This document shows, piece by piece, positions 17,905 through 26,218 of a stretch of 64,000 bases of DNA. Position 1 is the first letter of the stretch. Each line of letters begins with the position of its first letter. The stretch covers positions 1 to 64,000 of the forward strand of contig JADJUV010000011.1 of the NCBI GenBank assembly GCA_016716885.1, written 5' to 3'. The notes under the pieces were generated by a model, which was not told where the DNA came from, ran no database searches, and worked only from the letters and a program-made list of their open reading frames with translations. This DNA is from Candidatus Trichofilum aggregatum (GTDB taxonomy: Bacteria > Chloroflexota > Anaerolineae > Promineifilales > Promineifilaceae). Both the position numbers and the translations under genes were made by a program.

Positions 17905-19732
17905 ATGATCATCCGTGTTTTGCCAGACCAACTGGCTTCCCAAATCGCCGCCGGTGAAGTGGTAGAACGACCCGCTTCGGTGGTGAAAGAGCTGATCGAA
18001 AACGCCCTGGATGCTGGCGCCACCACGATCAACGTGGACATTAAAACCGGCGGCCGCGACCTGATCCAGGTGGCCGATAATGGGCAAGGTATCCCGGCCG
18101 ATCAGGCAGAAACGGCTTTTTTACGCCACGCCACATCCAAAATCCAACAGACCAGCGACCTGGATGCCATTCACACCTTGGGCTTTCGGGGCGAAGCGCT
18201 GGCGGCCATCGCTTCGGTCAGTCGCCTTACCCTGGTCACCCGAGCCAGTGGTGAAACAGCCGGAACCCGGCTGGTGCTTCACGGTGGCCTCAAACAGAGC
18301 CGCGATCAGGTGGGCGCACCCCAAGGCACCGTCATAGCGGTCGAGAACTTGTTTTACAACACCCCCGCCCGTCTCAAATTCCTCAAATCGGTGACAACGG
18401 AAAAGAAATCCATTGACGAACACGTGACCCGGTACGCTCTGGCATATCCGGGGGTACGTTTCCGGTTGGCCCACGATGGCCGCATTAATTTCCAAAGCAC
18501 GGGCACCGACAATTTGTTGGATGCGCTCCTGGCCGTTTATGGGCCAGAAACCACCCGTGAACTGCTCCTGGTTGAGTCTGATGAAGAAGAAGAACGGCTG
18601 GTGCAGGTGGCCGGTTATGTAGGCCCGCCCAGTTTGCATTGGGCCAACCGGGCGCAAATCACTTTGTTTGTCAATGGCCGTCCGGTGCGGGACACCCAAC
18701 TGACGTATGCCATTATCCAGGCTTACCATACGCTCCTGCCTACCGGGCGCTACCCGATGGCGGTGCTGTTTGTGACCTTGCCGTTTGATCAGGTGGATGT
18801 GAATGTGCATCCGACCAAAACGGAGGTGCGTTTCCGGCAGGGGGTGTCGGCGTTTAGTGCGGTGCAACGGGCGGTGCGGAAGACCTTGATTGCGGGTAGT
18901 CCGGTGCGGGCGGTGGAAGGCTGGTCGCGGCCGCAAGCCGACGCCTACCCCGGTTGGCAAGGTGAACAAGAACCGTTCCCCTCCCAGGCCCAAAACCCCT
19001 TACACCTCGACTGGGGCGGCCCCCCACCCTTCCCCGAGCCATCAGCTTTCAGCAGTCAGCACTCAGCAGTCAGCAGTCAGCAGTCAGCCCTCAGCCCTCA
19101 GCTCTCAGCTCTCAGCACCCAGCACTCCCCTCGGGGGCAACCGCCTGCCCATCATGCGCGTCGTGGGGCAGGTTGGAGCATCGTTTATCATCACCGAAGG
19201 GCCGGACGGCATGTTTCTCATTGACCAACATGCGGCCCACGAGCGGATTTTGTATGAGCAGTTCATGGCGACCTGGGAACGGAACAACGGCCAGGCGGCC
19301 TTGCCGTCACAAGGGCTTGTCACCGGTGTGGCCGTGCATCTCGTTCCGGCCCAGGCCACGTTGCTGGCGGATCACCTGGACATATTGGCGCAATTAGGGT
19401 TTCAAGTGGAACCGTTTGGTCCCAACACCTTCATGGTGCGGGCGATTCCGGCGTTGTTGCGCCAGGTAGACCCGGCGCAGGCGTTGCAGGCGATTGTGGC
19501 GGATTTGGAGCAGGGGGATAAGCCGTTGCAGGACAAGATTGAGGCCCGCATTATCCGGCGAGTATGTAAGACTGCCTCCATTAAAGCAGGGCAGACACTT
19601 TCGTTACCGGAGATGGAAGCGTTGGTGCGCCAGTTGGAAGCGTGTCATAACCCCCACACCTGCCCCCATGGCCGCCCTACCCTCATTCACCTCTCGGTGG
19701 CCCAACTGGCTAAAGAGTTTGGCCGGATATAG
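17905..19732 (+). CDS. mutL: DNA mismatch repair protein MutL, frame broken in the linker repeat
   Basis: The N-terminal GHKL ATPase carries ELIENALDAGATTINVDI, DNGQGIPADQ and GFRGEALAAIASVS, then the transducer domain with VDVNVHPTKTEVRF. The C-terminal dimerisation/endonuclease domain has the metal motif DQHAAHERILYE (DQHA-x2-E-x4-E) and CPHGRP, so it is the nicking type of MutL. The N-terminal frame runs to a stop at 19224. The C-terminal domain (from GNRLPIMRVVGQVGASF) is in the next frame. The change of frame lies within a 12-unit heptamer array in the flexible linker (19043-19126). Removing one seven-base unit joins the two frames. Start chosen: ATG 17905 (MIIRVLPDQLASQIAAGEVV), the universal MutL beginning. 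Confidence 0.92.
19043..19126 (+). repeat. Heptamer tandem array (12 x CAGCNNT) inside mutL
   Basis: Twelve consecutive seven-base units start CAGC (CAGCAGT, CAGCCCT, CAGCTCT, CAGCACT and variants). In each frame they encode Ser/Gln/Ala/Leu words such as SALSPQL. They occupy the unstructured MutL linker. Unit length is not a multiple of three, so copy number sets the downstream frame. Confidence 0.9.
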
Positions 19733-19741
19733 TTTGCCTGG

Positions 19742-19963
19742 CTAAAATCTTATCTCTGGATGGCGATTCTCATCAGTAATGCCAGCCAGTAGCTCTTCCA
19801 GCGTATAAGTTGGTCGGGGTGAAGGGGCTGATCGAATGACGATCTGATTGTTTTCCACCGTCATCGCCACAACATCTCCGTCGTTGAGGTTCATCGCTTT
19901 TACTAGCTTGGCCGGAATCCGAATGGCTATATCGTCACCCCATTTTTTCGCTTTGACAAGCAT
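19742..19963 (-). CDS. AbrB/MazE/SpoVT-type DNA-binding protein
   Basis: The 73-residue protein has a swapped-hairpin AbrB domain: KKWGDDIAIRIPAKLVKAMN then LNDGDVVAMTVENNQIVIRS. This arrangement is that of MazE-like antitoxins and related regulators. A toxin gene normally follows directly, but here only nine bases separate its stop from the convergent mutL end, so no toxin partner is present. It might be an orphan antitoxin or a stand-alone regulator. The C-terminus (YTLEELLAGITDENRHPEIRF) is the kind that usually wraps a MazF/PemK toxin. Confidence 0.8.
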   Translation of the reverse strand: MLVKAKKWGDDIAIRIPAKLVKAMNLNDGDVVAMTVENNQIVIRSAPSPRPTYTLEELLAGITDENRHPEIRF

Positions 19964-19975
19964 AGTTCACCTGCG

Positions 19976-21430
19976 TTAATCGGTTAAAAAGATGGGGACG
20001 CTGATGACGCGGCCGCTGAATCTGAACGGCAAATCATCGGCTATATTAAAGGACTCCGCCTCGCCCTGATCGCTGTAGATAGCCACATGAAGCGTGGTGG
20101 TCAGGCCGTCCAGGTCAATTTCCACCACCACCTCCCGGCTCACCCCCGCCGGAACCCACGTCTGGCCGATGATGTCGCCCAACTCCCCGTTGGCATCGTT
20201 GTGGATGACCACCCAACCCGGCCCCCGTATCACCACATTCGTCACCACAACCTGCCCCTCATCAAACGGCTGATCCCGGGCGATGAGGTAGTTGTTGATG
20301 TTGGTGCGCAAGAAAAAGGGATCGGGTATACGCTCATCGACCCGCACTACCTCATCGGCCACGGGAAACTCAAACAGACCGATGTCGTCTGTGTCCTCAT
20401 GGAGCCAGATGTACAGGGTGTCGGTGAGGGCGTTGCGATTAAGGGCGACAGGCACGGCCAGGTTGAGGCCATCTTCCAGAGGTGTAAAGCCGATAATCAG
20501 ACCGGGGCGGCCGCCATCGTCGGCATACACCACCAGCCAACCAGGGCCATTGCTGATCACACGCTCAATGACAATCTGGTTGTTGATGACGGGCTGATCC
20601 AGGACGGTCACATCCGGGAGTAGAGTCACACGGAAGGGAATGTTGATGGACTGCCCTTGCACGAGCAGGGGCGAATCGGTGCCGGGTTCAAAGCGGCCGC
20701 GTTCCCCCGCATCCTGGTATAACACGGCCTGAAGTTGAGGCAGGGCCTCGTGCCAACGGATGGTCATGGTCAACGGGTACGTTGTTGCCGGGCTGAGGGG
20801 ATAAAAACCCACGATGTCACCCAGTTCACCATCGTTATCATTGTGAATAACCACCCAGGCTGGGCCGGGCACCGCGGCCGCGTCCAGGCGCAATTGTCCG
20901 GCCTCGTTCACCGCCTGATCACCCACAGTCAATGAGGGCAGGGTGGCCTCAAGGGAAACCACAATAGACGCTTCGGCCAGCGGCTCGTCAAGATCATCGG
21001 GGATATTATCAGCATCTTCGTCGGCGTAGAGGCGGATGTGCAAGGTGGGGGTGGCCTGGAGCGGGTTGAGGGTCAGGGCCACCTCGGTGGTGGTGCCCGC
21101 CGCCACAGACACAAAGGCGAGAAAGTCGGCGGGATCGCCGGCTTCGTCGGTGTAGAGGGCTAAGACGGCGGGAACCAGGCTGGTGACACTCTCTACCAGG
21201 ACGCGGCCGCTATCGTCAACGGTCTGGTCGCTGATGATCACGCCGGGTTGGGGTTCGGGGGTGGGCGTGGGGGTGGCAGAGCGGGTGGGTGTGGCCTGCG
21301 GCCGCGTGGGGGTAGCGGTCGTGACCGGCGTCGCGGCCGCGTCAGGGGTCGTCGTCGTGCCGTTGTTATCCTGTTGGCAAGCCACCAGGAACAGAATCAA
21401 GAGTAGGAAGAGCCAGTTTCGTCGCAACAA
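19976..21430 (-). CDS. Secreted lipoprotein with four DUF7282-like repeats
   Basis: The 484-residue protein has signal peptide LLLILFLVACQQ with lipobox Cys18, a Thr/Pro linker to about residue 60, then four repeats of roughly 100 residues. Each is built around a phrase like GPGWVVIHNDANGELGDIIG and ends with a strand such as TTLHVAIYSDQGE. The repeat matches what I know as DUF7282. An acidic phrase (DEDADNIPDDLDEP) could bind calcium. Function is unknown; the layout suggests a cell-surface adhesive or structural protein. The start is a TTG at 21430. The gene lies alone between a MazE-like gene and a word-repeat spacer. Confidence 0.75.
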   Translation of the reverse strand: MLRRNWLFLLLILFLVACQQDNNGTTTTPDAAATPVTTATPTRPQATPTRSATPTPTPEPQPGVIISDQTVDDSGRVLVESVTSLVPAVLALYTDEAGDPADFLAFVSVAAGTTTEVALTLNPLQATPTLHIRLYADEDADNIPDDLDEPLAEASIVVSLEATLPSLTVGDQAVNEAGQLRLDAAAVPGPAWVVIHNDNDGELGDIVGFYPLSPATTYPLTMTIRWHEALPQLQAVLYQDAGERGRFEPGTDSPLLVQGQSINIPFRVTLLPDVTVLDQPVINNQIVIERVISNGPGWLVVYADDGGRPGLIIGFTPLEDGLNLAVPVALNRNALTDTLYIWLHEDTDDIGLFEFPVADEVVRVDERIPDPFFLRTNINNYLIARDQPFDEGQVVVTNVVIRGPGWVVIHNDANGELGDIIGQTWVPAGVSREVVVEIDLDGLTTTLHVAIYSDQGEAESFNIADDLPFRFSGRVISVPIFLTD

Positions 21431-21461
21431 AATAAAATCCCAGGGAAAATGGGGGAGGGGA

Positions 21462-21550
21462 TTAGGAGACTAAGAGATTAAGAGACTAAGAGACTAAGAG
21501 ATTAGGTTACGACCAATCAATCTCTCAGTCTCTCAGTCTCCCAATCTCCC
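21462..21550. repeat. GAGACTAAGA nonamers followed by their complement
   Basis: Copies of AGAGACTAAGAGACTAAGAG on the plus strand are followed after about 20 bases by CTCTCAGTCTCTCAGTCTCC, so the spacer forms a long dyad. It lies between the 5'-nucleotidase gene end and the DUF7282-like lipoprotein and could act as a terminator-like structure. Confidence 0.65.
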
Positions 21551-21556
21551 CCTTCC

Positions 21557-23081
21557 TCACTCTCCAATAAGTTCATCAATCGCCCCATCCAACGGGCTTA
21601 CCGCTGTAGAAGCCTGGGCCAGCATCCAGTCAATCACGGGTTGCCGCCAATCTATGGCCGTGTTATACGCGTCCGGGTCAAAGATGGCAAGCTGGCTGTA
21701 ACCATCGCCGCCCGCGTACATAAAATCATTAACCAGGAGTGAGTAGAGGTATCCCGATCAATGGGTTGATCCGTTTTGACCAAAATCCATTCACCGGATT
21801 GCCGCCGTACCCCGGCGATAGCATTGTTGGTGCGGTTGAGAATTTGGATGAGTTCGCTACCGGTGAGGTGAACTTCTATGAGCACGTTGTCGAAGGGCAT
21901 AACGCCGAGAATGTGGCCGAAGGTGAGTTCACCGGCCTGCCAGCTATCGCGCATCCCACCCAGGTTGGTGATAGCCACATCGGCGGGGTAGCTCCAGAGC
22001 CAGGCGTGGGTGATGAGGCCCTGCATGGTGTCACTGCGGATGGGGATGTCCTGGTCGAGGTAGCCGATGGTGACGTTGAGTTCGGTCGCGGCCGCGGCCT
22101 GCCATTTTTCCACCACCGCCAACACCGCCGGATCATCATCCGCCGCCTCGTTAACTCGTACTCCATATTCGACGGGTGTGACCTCATCACCCTCTAACAT
22201 AAAAGTAACAAACGCATAACGGCCCAGGTGTGCCCCAGCGCCCAGCATGACCACGCCATTGAACTCATCGGCGATGCGTTCGTTGCAATGACCAGCCCCA
22301 AACAGGTGAATGCCCAGGTCGGCCGTTTCGTTGATCAGGTCTACCAATTGATTCACGCACACATGGGATGGCACCACAATCAGATCGGCCCCTTCGGCTT
22401 GCATCTGGGGCACGACTTCGCGCAGGGCGGTTTCGTAGTCGAGGAAATTGAGGTGGGAGACGATGACGGGGTTGGTGGTGACGGGGGTGGCGGTGGTGGT
22501 CAGACCGGTGATGCCAACCTGAACTCCTGCAAACTCGACGATAACGTAGGGCACAATGCCCAGTTCCAGCGGGGTTTCGCCGCTATCGTTCCAGCGCACG
22601 TTGGCGCTGACATAGGGGAAGGTGGCTTCGGCGGTGCGTTGGGTCAGGGCTTCCAGGCCGAAGTCAAATTCGTGGTTGCCCACGGCTGAGGCGGTGTATT
22701 GCATGGCGTTCATGACTTCGACCATGCTCTGGCCGTCGAACCAGGTGGAAATAGCTGGCCCGGTCCAATTGTCGCCACCGCTCAGGATGAGTAGATGACC
22801 GGTGGCGTCGTTGTTATGGTTGGCCTGCCACAACCCCATCAGGTTGGCCGCGCTTTGGCCGGGTTCTTGCCCTTCCATCCAGCCGTGTTCGTCGTTGGTG
22901 TAGAGGATGGTGAAGGAGATGGGGAGGGGGGAGGCGGGGATGGGGATGGGTTTGTTGGGCTAGTGGTCGCGGCCGCGCTCACCGCTGTCGGTGTCAGGGG
23001 GGGCGGGGCAGCTGGCCCTGTACGGCAAGCCACGAGAAGCAACAGCAGGAGCAGGCACAAATGGGGGATCGTTCGTTTCAT
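21557..23081 (-). CDS. Secreted 5'-nucleotidase/UshA-like metallophosphoesterase, two frameshifts
   Basis: Three frames give one protein. The first codes a lipoprotein signal (MKRTIPHLCLLLLLLLVACR) and a Ser/Pro linker. The second, entered near 22900-22935 in a C-rich run, has the metallophosphoesterase motifs ILYTNDEHGWMEG, SGGDNWTGP and VGNHEFDFGLEAL, and the 5'-nucleotidase C-terminal domain with TNLGGMRDSW. The third, entered near 21755, carries VNDFMYAGGDGY and the end AIDELIGE at 21557. It would hydrolyse extracellular nucleotides. The gene follows the SDR gene by five bases in the same direction. Two shifts in one gene may be sequence error; the C-rich run supports that for the first. 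Confidence 0.8.
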
Positions 23082-23086
23082 GGTGG

Positions 23087-23728
23087 TCAGGCCTCACAAC
23101 ACAGCGCCACAATTTGCGCGGCCGCGTCCGTCGCCGTCAGCCCATCGGCCATAAACAGATGCACGGCTACCCCATGTTCGGCCAGTTCGCGGCCGCATTC
23201 CCGGCTAAAACCAGCCAACGCGGCCTGGCTGGTGTAGTAAACACTCTGGTTCAGGGGGCGGGCGGGGTTGAGGCCATCATCGGCCAGGTTGATGATGCGG
23301 CCGCCCTGGATGGTTCCCGCCAGCTCATTTTGGTTGCTGAAAACGCGGCCGCAGAGCTGGCTCATAAAAAACACCCCTTTCAGGTTCACTTCCAGGGTAC
23401 GCACCCACTCCCATTCGTCCATTTTGAGGATGGGTGCGGTGGGGCGCACACGGGTGGCGTTGACGAGGATGTCTATGCGGCCGCATTCTTTGCGGGCCGT
23501 TTCAATGAGATGAACACATTGGAATTTGTTAGCCACATCGGCGGTGATGGCGACGGCGCGGCCGCCCCCGTCGCGGATGGTTTGTGCGGTGCGCTCGGCC
23601 CGGTCCGGGTTCAGGTCGTTGACGATAATCATCGCCCCCACCTGAGCCAATGCTTGAGCGATAGCCGCCCCCAGTGGTTGTCCCGCGCCCGTCACCAGCG
23701 CGACTTTAGCCATAAGTAGTTGTTCCAT
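23087..23728 (-). CDS. Short-chain dehydrogenase/reductase-like protein lacking catalytic residues
   Basis: The 213-residue Rossmann protein has a normal cofactor motif VALVTGAGQPLGAAIAQAL and DVAN, but the usual NNAG is NATR, the catalytic Ser position after IINL reads ADDG, and the YxxxK pair is YYTSQ with Gln for Lys. It is therefore a divergent and perhaps non-catalytic SDR. The Nudix stop and this start overlap as TAATG at 23726-23730, so translation is coupled; an internal ATG at 23713 (MAKVALVTGAG) is the alternative. It sits between the Nudix and 5'-nucleotidase genes, which points to nucleotide metabolism only by association. Confidence 0.8.
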   Translation of the reverse strand: MEQLLMAKVALVTGAGQPLGAAIAQALAQVGAMIIVNDLNPDRAERTAQTIRDGGGRAVAITADVANKFQCVHLIETARKECGRIDILVNATRVRPTAPILKMDEWEWVRTLEVNLKGVFFMSQLCGRVFSNQNELAGTIQGGRIINLADDGLNPARPLNQSVYYTSQAALAGFSRECGRELAEHGVAVHLFMADGLTATDAAAQIVALCCEA

Positions 23729-24270
23729 TAATCGTTGCCATCCTTGAGGTTGCCCAGGAACGCGGCCGCGCGCAACACTCCAATCACACTCTTACCATCC
23801 ACCAACCGGCCATCCAAAGCCATCTGCACCAAATCCACCAGGGGATACGCCTGCACCTCAATCTGCTCATCCGCATCCGCTGGCAACGGATCATACGTCA
23901 AATCGCGAGCCAGATAAAACGCCATGACCTCATCCGTAACACCAGGCGCAGGCCAGGCCTGCCCCAATGGTTCTAGCCGCTCCGCCCGGTAACCCGTCTC
24001 CTCGCGCAATTCCCGTTGGGCACAAGCCAGCCAATCCTCATCCCACTCACGGGTTCCGGCGGGGCATTCCAGGATGGTTTGCTCCAGGGTGAAGCGGTAT
24101 TGGTTGAGCATGAGTACCTCGTGGCCCTGGTAGGGGATGATGACGACGGCGCCGGGGTGCTGGATGCGGCCGCGTTCTACCACCGCCCCATCATCCATCT
24201 CCCACTCCTCCGCCCAAAACCGCCAACTCCGCCCTTCCCAGGCCACCCGTGCATTTTTCCTCTTCATCAT
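23728..24270 (-). CDS. Nudix hydrolase, ADP-ribose pyrophosphatase-like
   Basis: The 180-residue protein contains a full Nudix box, GTREWDEDWLACAQRELREE followed by TGY (Gx5Ex7REUxEExGU), preceded by EVLMLNQYRFTLEQTILECP and followed by WPAPGVTDEVMAFYLARDL. That arrangement is typical of NudF-type ADP-sugar pyrophosphatases. It would cleave ADP-ribose or similar compounds to AMP plus a sugar phosphate in the cytosol. First gene of a three-gene minus-strand set with the SDR and 5'-nucleotidase, divergent from the HMG-CoA reductase gene. Confidence 0.88.
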   Translation of the reverse strand: MMKRKNARVAWEGRSWRFWAEEWEMDDGAVVERGRIQHPGAVVIIPYQGHEVLMLNQYRFTLEQTILECPAGTREWDEDWLACAQRELREETGYRAERLEPLGQAWPAPGVTDEVMAFYLARDLTYDPLPADADEQIEVQAYPLVDLVQMALDGRLVDGKSVIGVLRAAAFLGNLKDGND

Positions 24271-24393
24271 TCACCGTTCCTCATTCATAATTTTGTGTTC
24301 CCCCCCCCATCATTTATACTCAAGCCATCCCACACAGCGTCGTTTTATACCATACCCATCAGGTAATACCCACCTGGTTCCTCGGAGGTTTTC

Positions 24394-25941
24394 ATGCTCA
24401 TCCCCAGTCTATTGCTTAAAAAGTTATACACCGTTAATAGTTTAAAGAATGTTAGTGACGGCATTACCTTCGCCTTAAAAAATCGCCTCAGCGATGCCAA
24501 AGTCTTGCAAGTCCAAAGCATCACCCTGGACGGCCAACCCATCCCCCTCAGCACCATCACCTTTGACCTGGGCGACGGGCAGATGGTTACACCCGCCCAA
24601 ATTACGCCCGAAAACCCCATTGATTTCCCTTTACGCAAAGTCCTGCTCGTTCGGGCGACCAGAGAAGCCCTGACACAAGGTAAACACAAACTCGAAATTC
24701 GTTTCGCCACCGACCCCTTTGGTGACCTGAAGTTAGATGTAGATGATGCCATTGCGGCCGCGGCCGCCACCGTGCGCATCCCCCGTGATCCCGATGATGA
24801 TTACAACCCGGAGATCATCAAAACACGGCAATCCTTTGTCGAAGAGTTTACCGGCAAAAAAATGGATCACATCACCCACTACTCCTTTGATCCTCACATC
24901 CTCAAAGGCAACATCGAACATTTCACCGGCGTCGCCCAGGTTCCCCTCGGCTTTGCCGGGCCACTTACCATTAACGGCGAACAAGCTCAGGGTGATTTCC
25001 TCATTCCCCTGGCAACCACCGAAGGCACATTAGTGGCTTCTTACAACCGGGGCATCAAAGTCCTGAACCTGTCTGGTGGCGTCAAATGCAGCGTCGTCGG
25101 CGACGCCATGCAGCGAGCGCCCGTTTTTGTATTTAATGATGCCCGTGAGGCTCGTGATTTCGTCACCTGGGCACAGGAACATCTGGACAAAATCCGCGAA
25201 GAGGCCGAAGCTACTTCCAGCATTGCCAAATTGCAGTACATTGATTATTTCCTGGCCAGCAAATTTGCCTATTTGCGTTTCAACTACTCTACCGGCGACG
25301 CCGCCGGGCAAAATATGGTCGGTCGGGCCACGTTTGCCGCCTGTAGCTGGATATTGGATCATTACGAACACAAAGATCACATTCGCCACTTTTATCTGGA
25401 ATCAAACTTTGCCACCGATAAAAAAGCATCACAGGTTAATCTAATGCGCACCCGAGGCAAACGGGTCACAGCCGAAGCCATCGTCAAGCGCAACGTGCTT
25501 ATCGAAACGATGCGCGTGGAGCCGGAAAACCTGGTTTATCATGCCGGTGTTGCCAACGTGGGTTCCATTCTTTCCGGGGCCAACAATAATGGTCTGCATT
25601 CAGCCAATGCCATCACCGCCATGTTTATTGCCACGGGTCAGGATGTCGCCAATGTGGCCGAATCGTCGGCGGGTGTGGTGTATACCGAGCTAACTCGCGA
25701 AGGTGATATGTATCTGTCTATTACCATTCCTTCGCTTATTGTCGCTACCTACGGGGGCGGCACGAGCCTGGCGACACAGCGGGAATGTTTGGAACTGCTA
25801 GGCTGTTATGGTCGCGGCAAGGTGAACCGGTTTGCCGAAATCGTGGCCGGGGCTGTGTTGGCCGGGGAAATCTCCCTGGCTTCGGCCATTTCATCATCGG
25901 ACTGGGTTTCCAGCCATGAACAATACGGGCGCAATCGCTAA
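24394..25941 (+). CDS. Hydroxymethylglutaryl-CoA reductase, class I-like
   Basis: The 515-residue protein makes mevalonate from HMG-CoA. All four catalytic residues of class I enzymes are visible: Glu210 in ATTEGTLVAS, Lys in ATDKKASQVN (about 343-344), Asp417 in TGQDVAN and His508 in WVSSHEQ. The cofactor region reads GDAAGQNMVGRATF. Residues 1-130 are not part of the standard catalytic core and form an unidentified beta-rich domain with no membrane segment. The start is well supported: GGAGG five bases before ATG. It is monocistronic and ends before a strong terminator. No other mevalonate-pathway gene is in the window, but a geranylgeranyl reductase-like gene lies at 44427. Confidence 0.93.
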   Translation: MLIPSLLLKKLYTVNSLKNVSDGITFALKNRLSDAKVLQVQSITLDGQPIPLSTITFDLGDGQMVTPAQITPENPIDFPLRKVLLVRATREALTQGKHKLEIRFATDPFGDLKLDVDDAIAAAAATVRIPRDPDDDYNPEIIKTRQSFVEEFTGKKMDHITHYSFDPHILKGNIEHFTGVAQVPLGFAGPLTINGEQAQGDFLIPLATTEGTLVASYNRGIKVLNLSGGVKCSVVGDAMQRAPVFVFNDAREARDFVTWAQEHLDKIREEAEATSSIAKLQYIDYFLASKFAYLRFNYSTGDAAGQNMVGRATFAACSWILDHYEHKDHIRHFYLESNFATDKKASQVNLMRTRGKRVTAEAIVKRNVLIETMRVEPENLVYHAGVANVGSILSGANNNGLHSANAITAMFIATGQDVANVAESSAGVVYTELTREGDMYLSITIPSLIVATYGGGTSLATQRECLELLGCYGRGKVNRFAEIVAGAVLAGEISLASAISSSDWVSSHEQYGRNR

Positions 25942-25965
25942 TTCCGTCGCAGGTTGAGATTTAAT

Positions 25966-26000
25966 AGAAAGGGCGGCCGCGAGCGTTCGCCCTTTCTTTT
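25966..26000 (+). terminator. Rho-independent terminator after HMG-CoA reductase
   Basis: A perfect ten-base stem AGAAAGGGCG / CGCCCTTTCT surrounds a loop that contains part of a GCGGCCGC octamer and is followed by TTT. It starts 25 bases after the stop codon. Confidence 0.85.
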
Positions 26001-26011
26001 CGTTCCCACTT

Positions 26012-26113
26012 GGCGGGGGGGGGGCGGACCCCCCAGGGGCCCCGGGGCCGGCAGCCGGGGGCGGCGCGCGGGGCGGCGGGGGGGGGGCGGGCGGGGGCGC
26101 GGGGGCGGCCGCC
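26012..26113. repeat. Extreme G/C low-complexity stretch
   Basis: About 100 bases made almost only of G and C, with runs of nine or more G and blocks such as CCCCGGGGCCGG. It codes for nothing convincing. It lies after a terminator and could be a genuine low-complexity spacer or a misassembled patch like those at 11564-11629 and 62814-62831. Confidence 0.6.
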
Positions 26114-26218
26114 GATTAGCCCCATCGTTACGGTTGCCAATTGTTTCTTCCCCCCCTTATAATCATCCTCGAATGAACCTGATAACTCGAATGTGCCTGT
26201 TAAATTGTTGGCCTGCTT

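Noticed and set aside
18121..18993. 290-codon open frame on the minus strand
   Set aside because: It is antisense to the conserved MutL ATPase domain and has no family features.
19043..19126. Possible CRISPR array
   Set aside because: Units are seven bases, contiguous and without unique spacers; no cas genes are present anywhere in the window.
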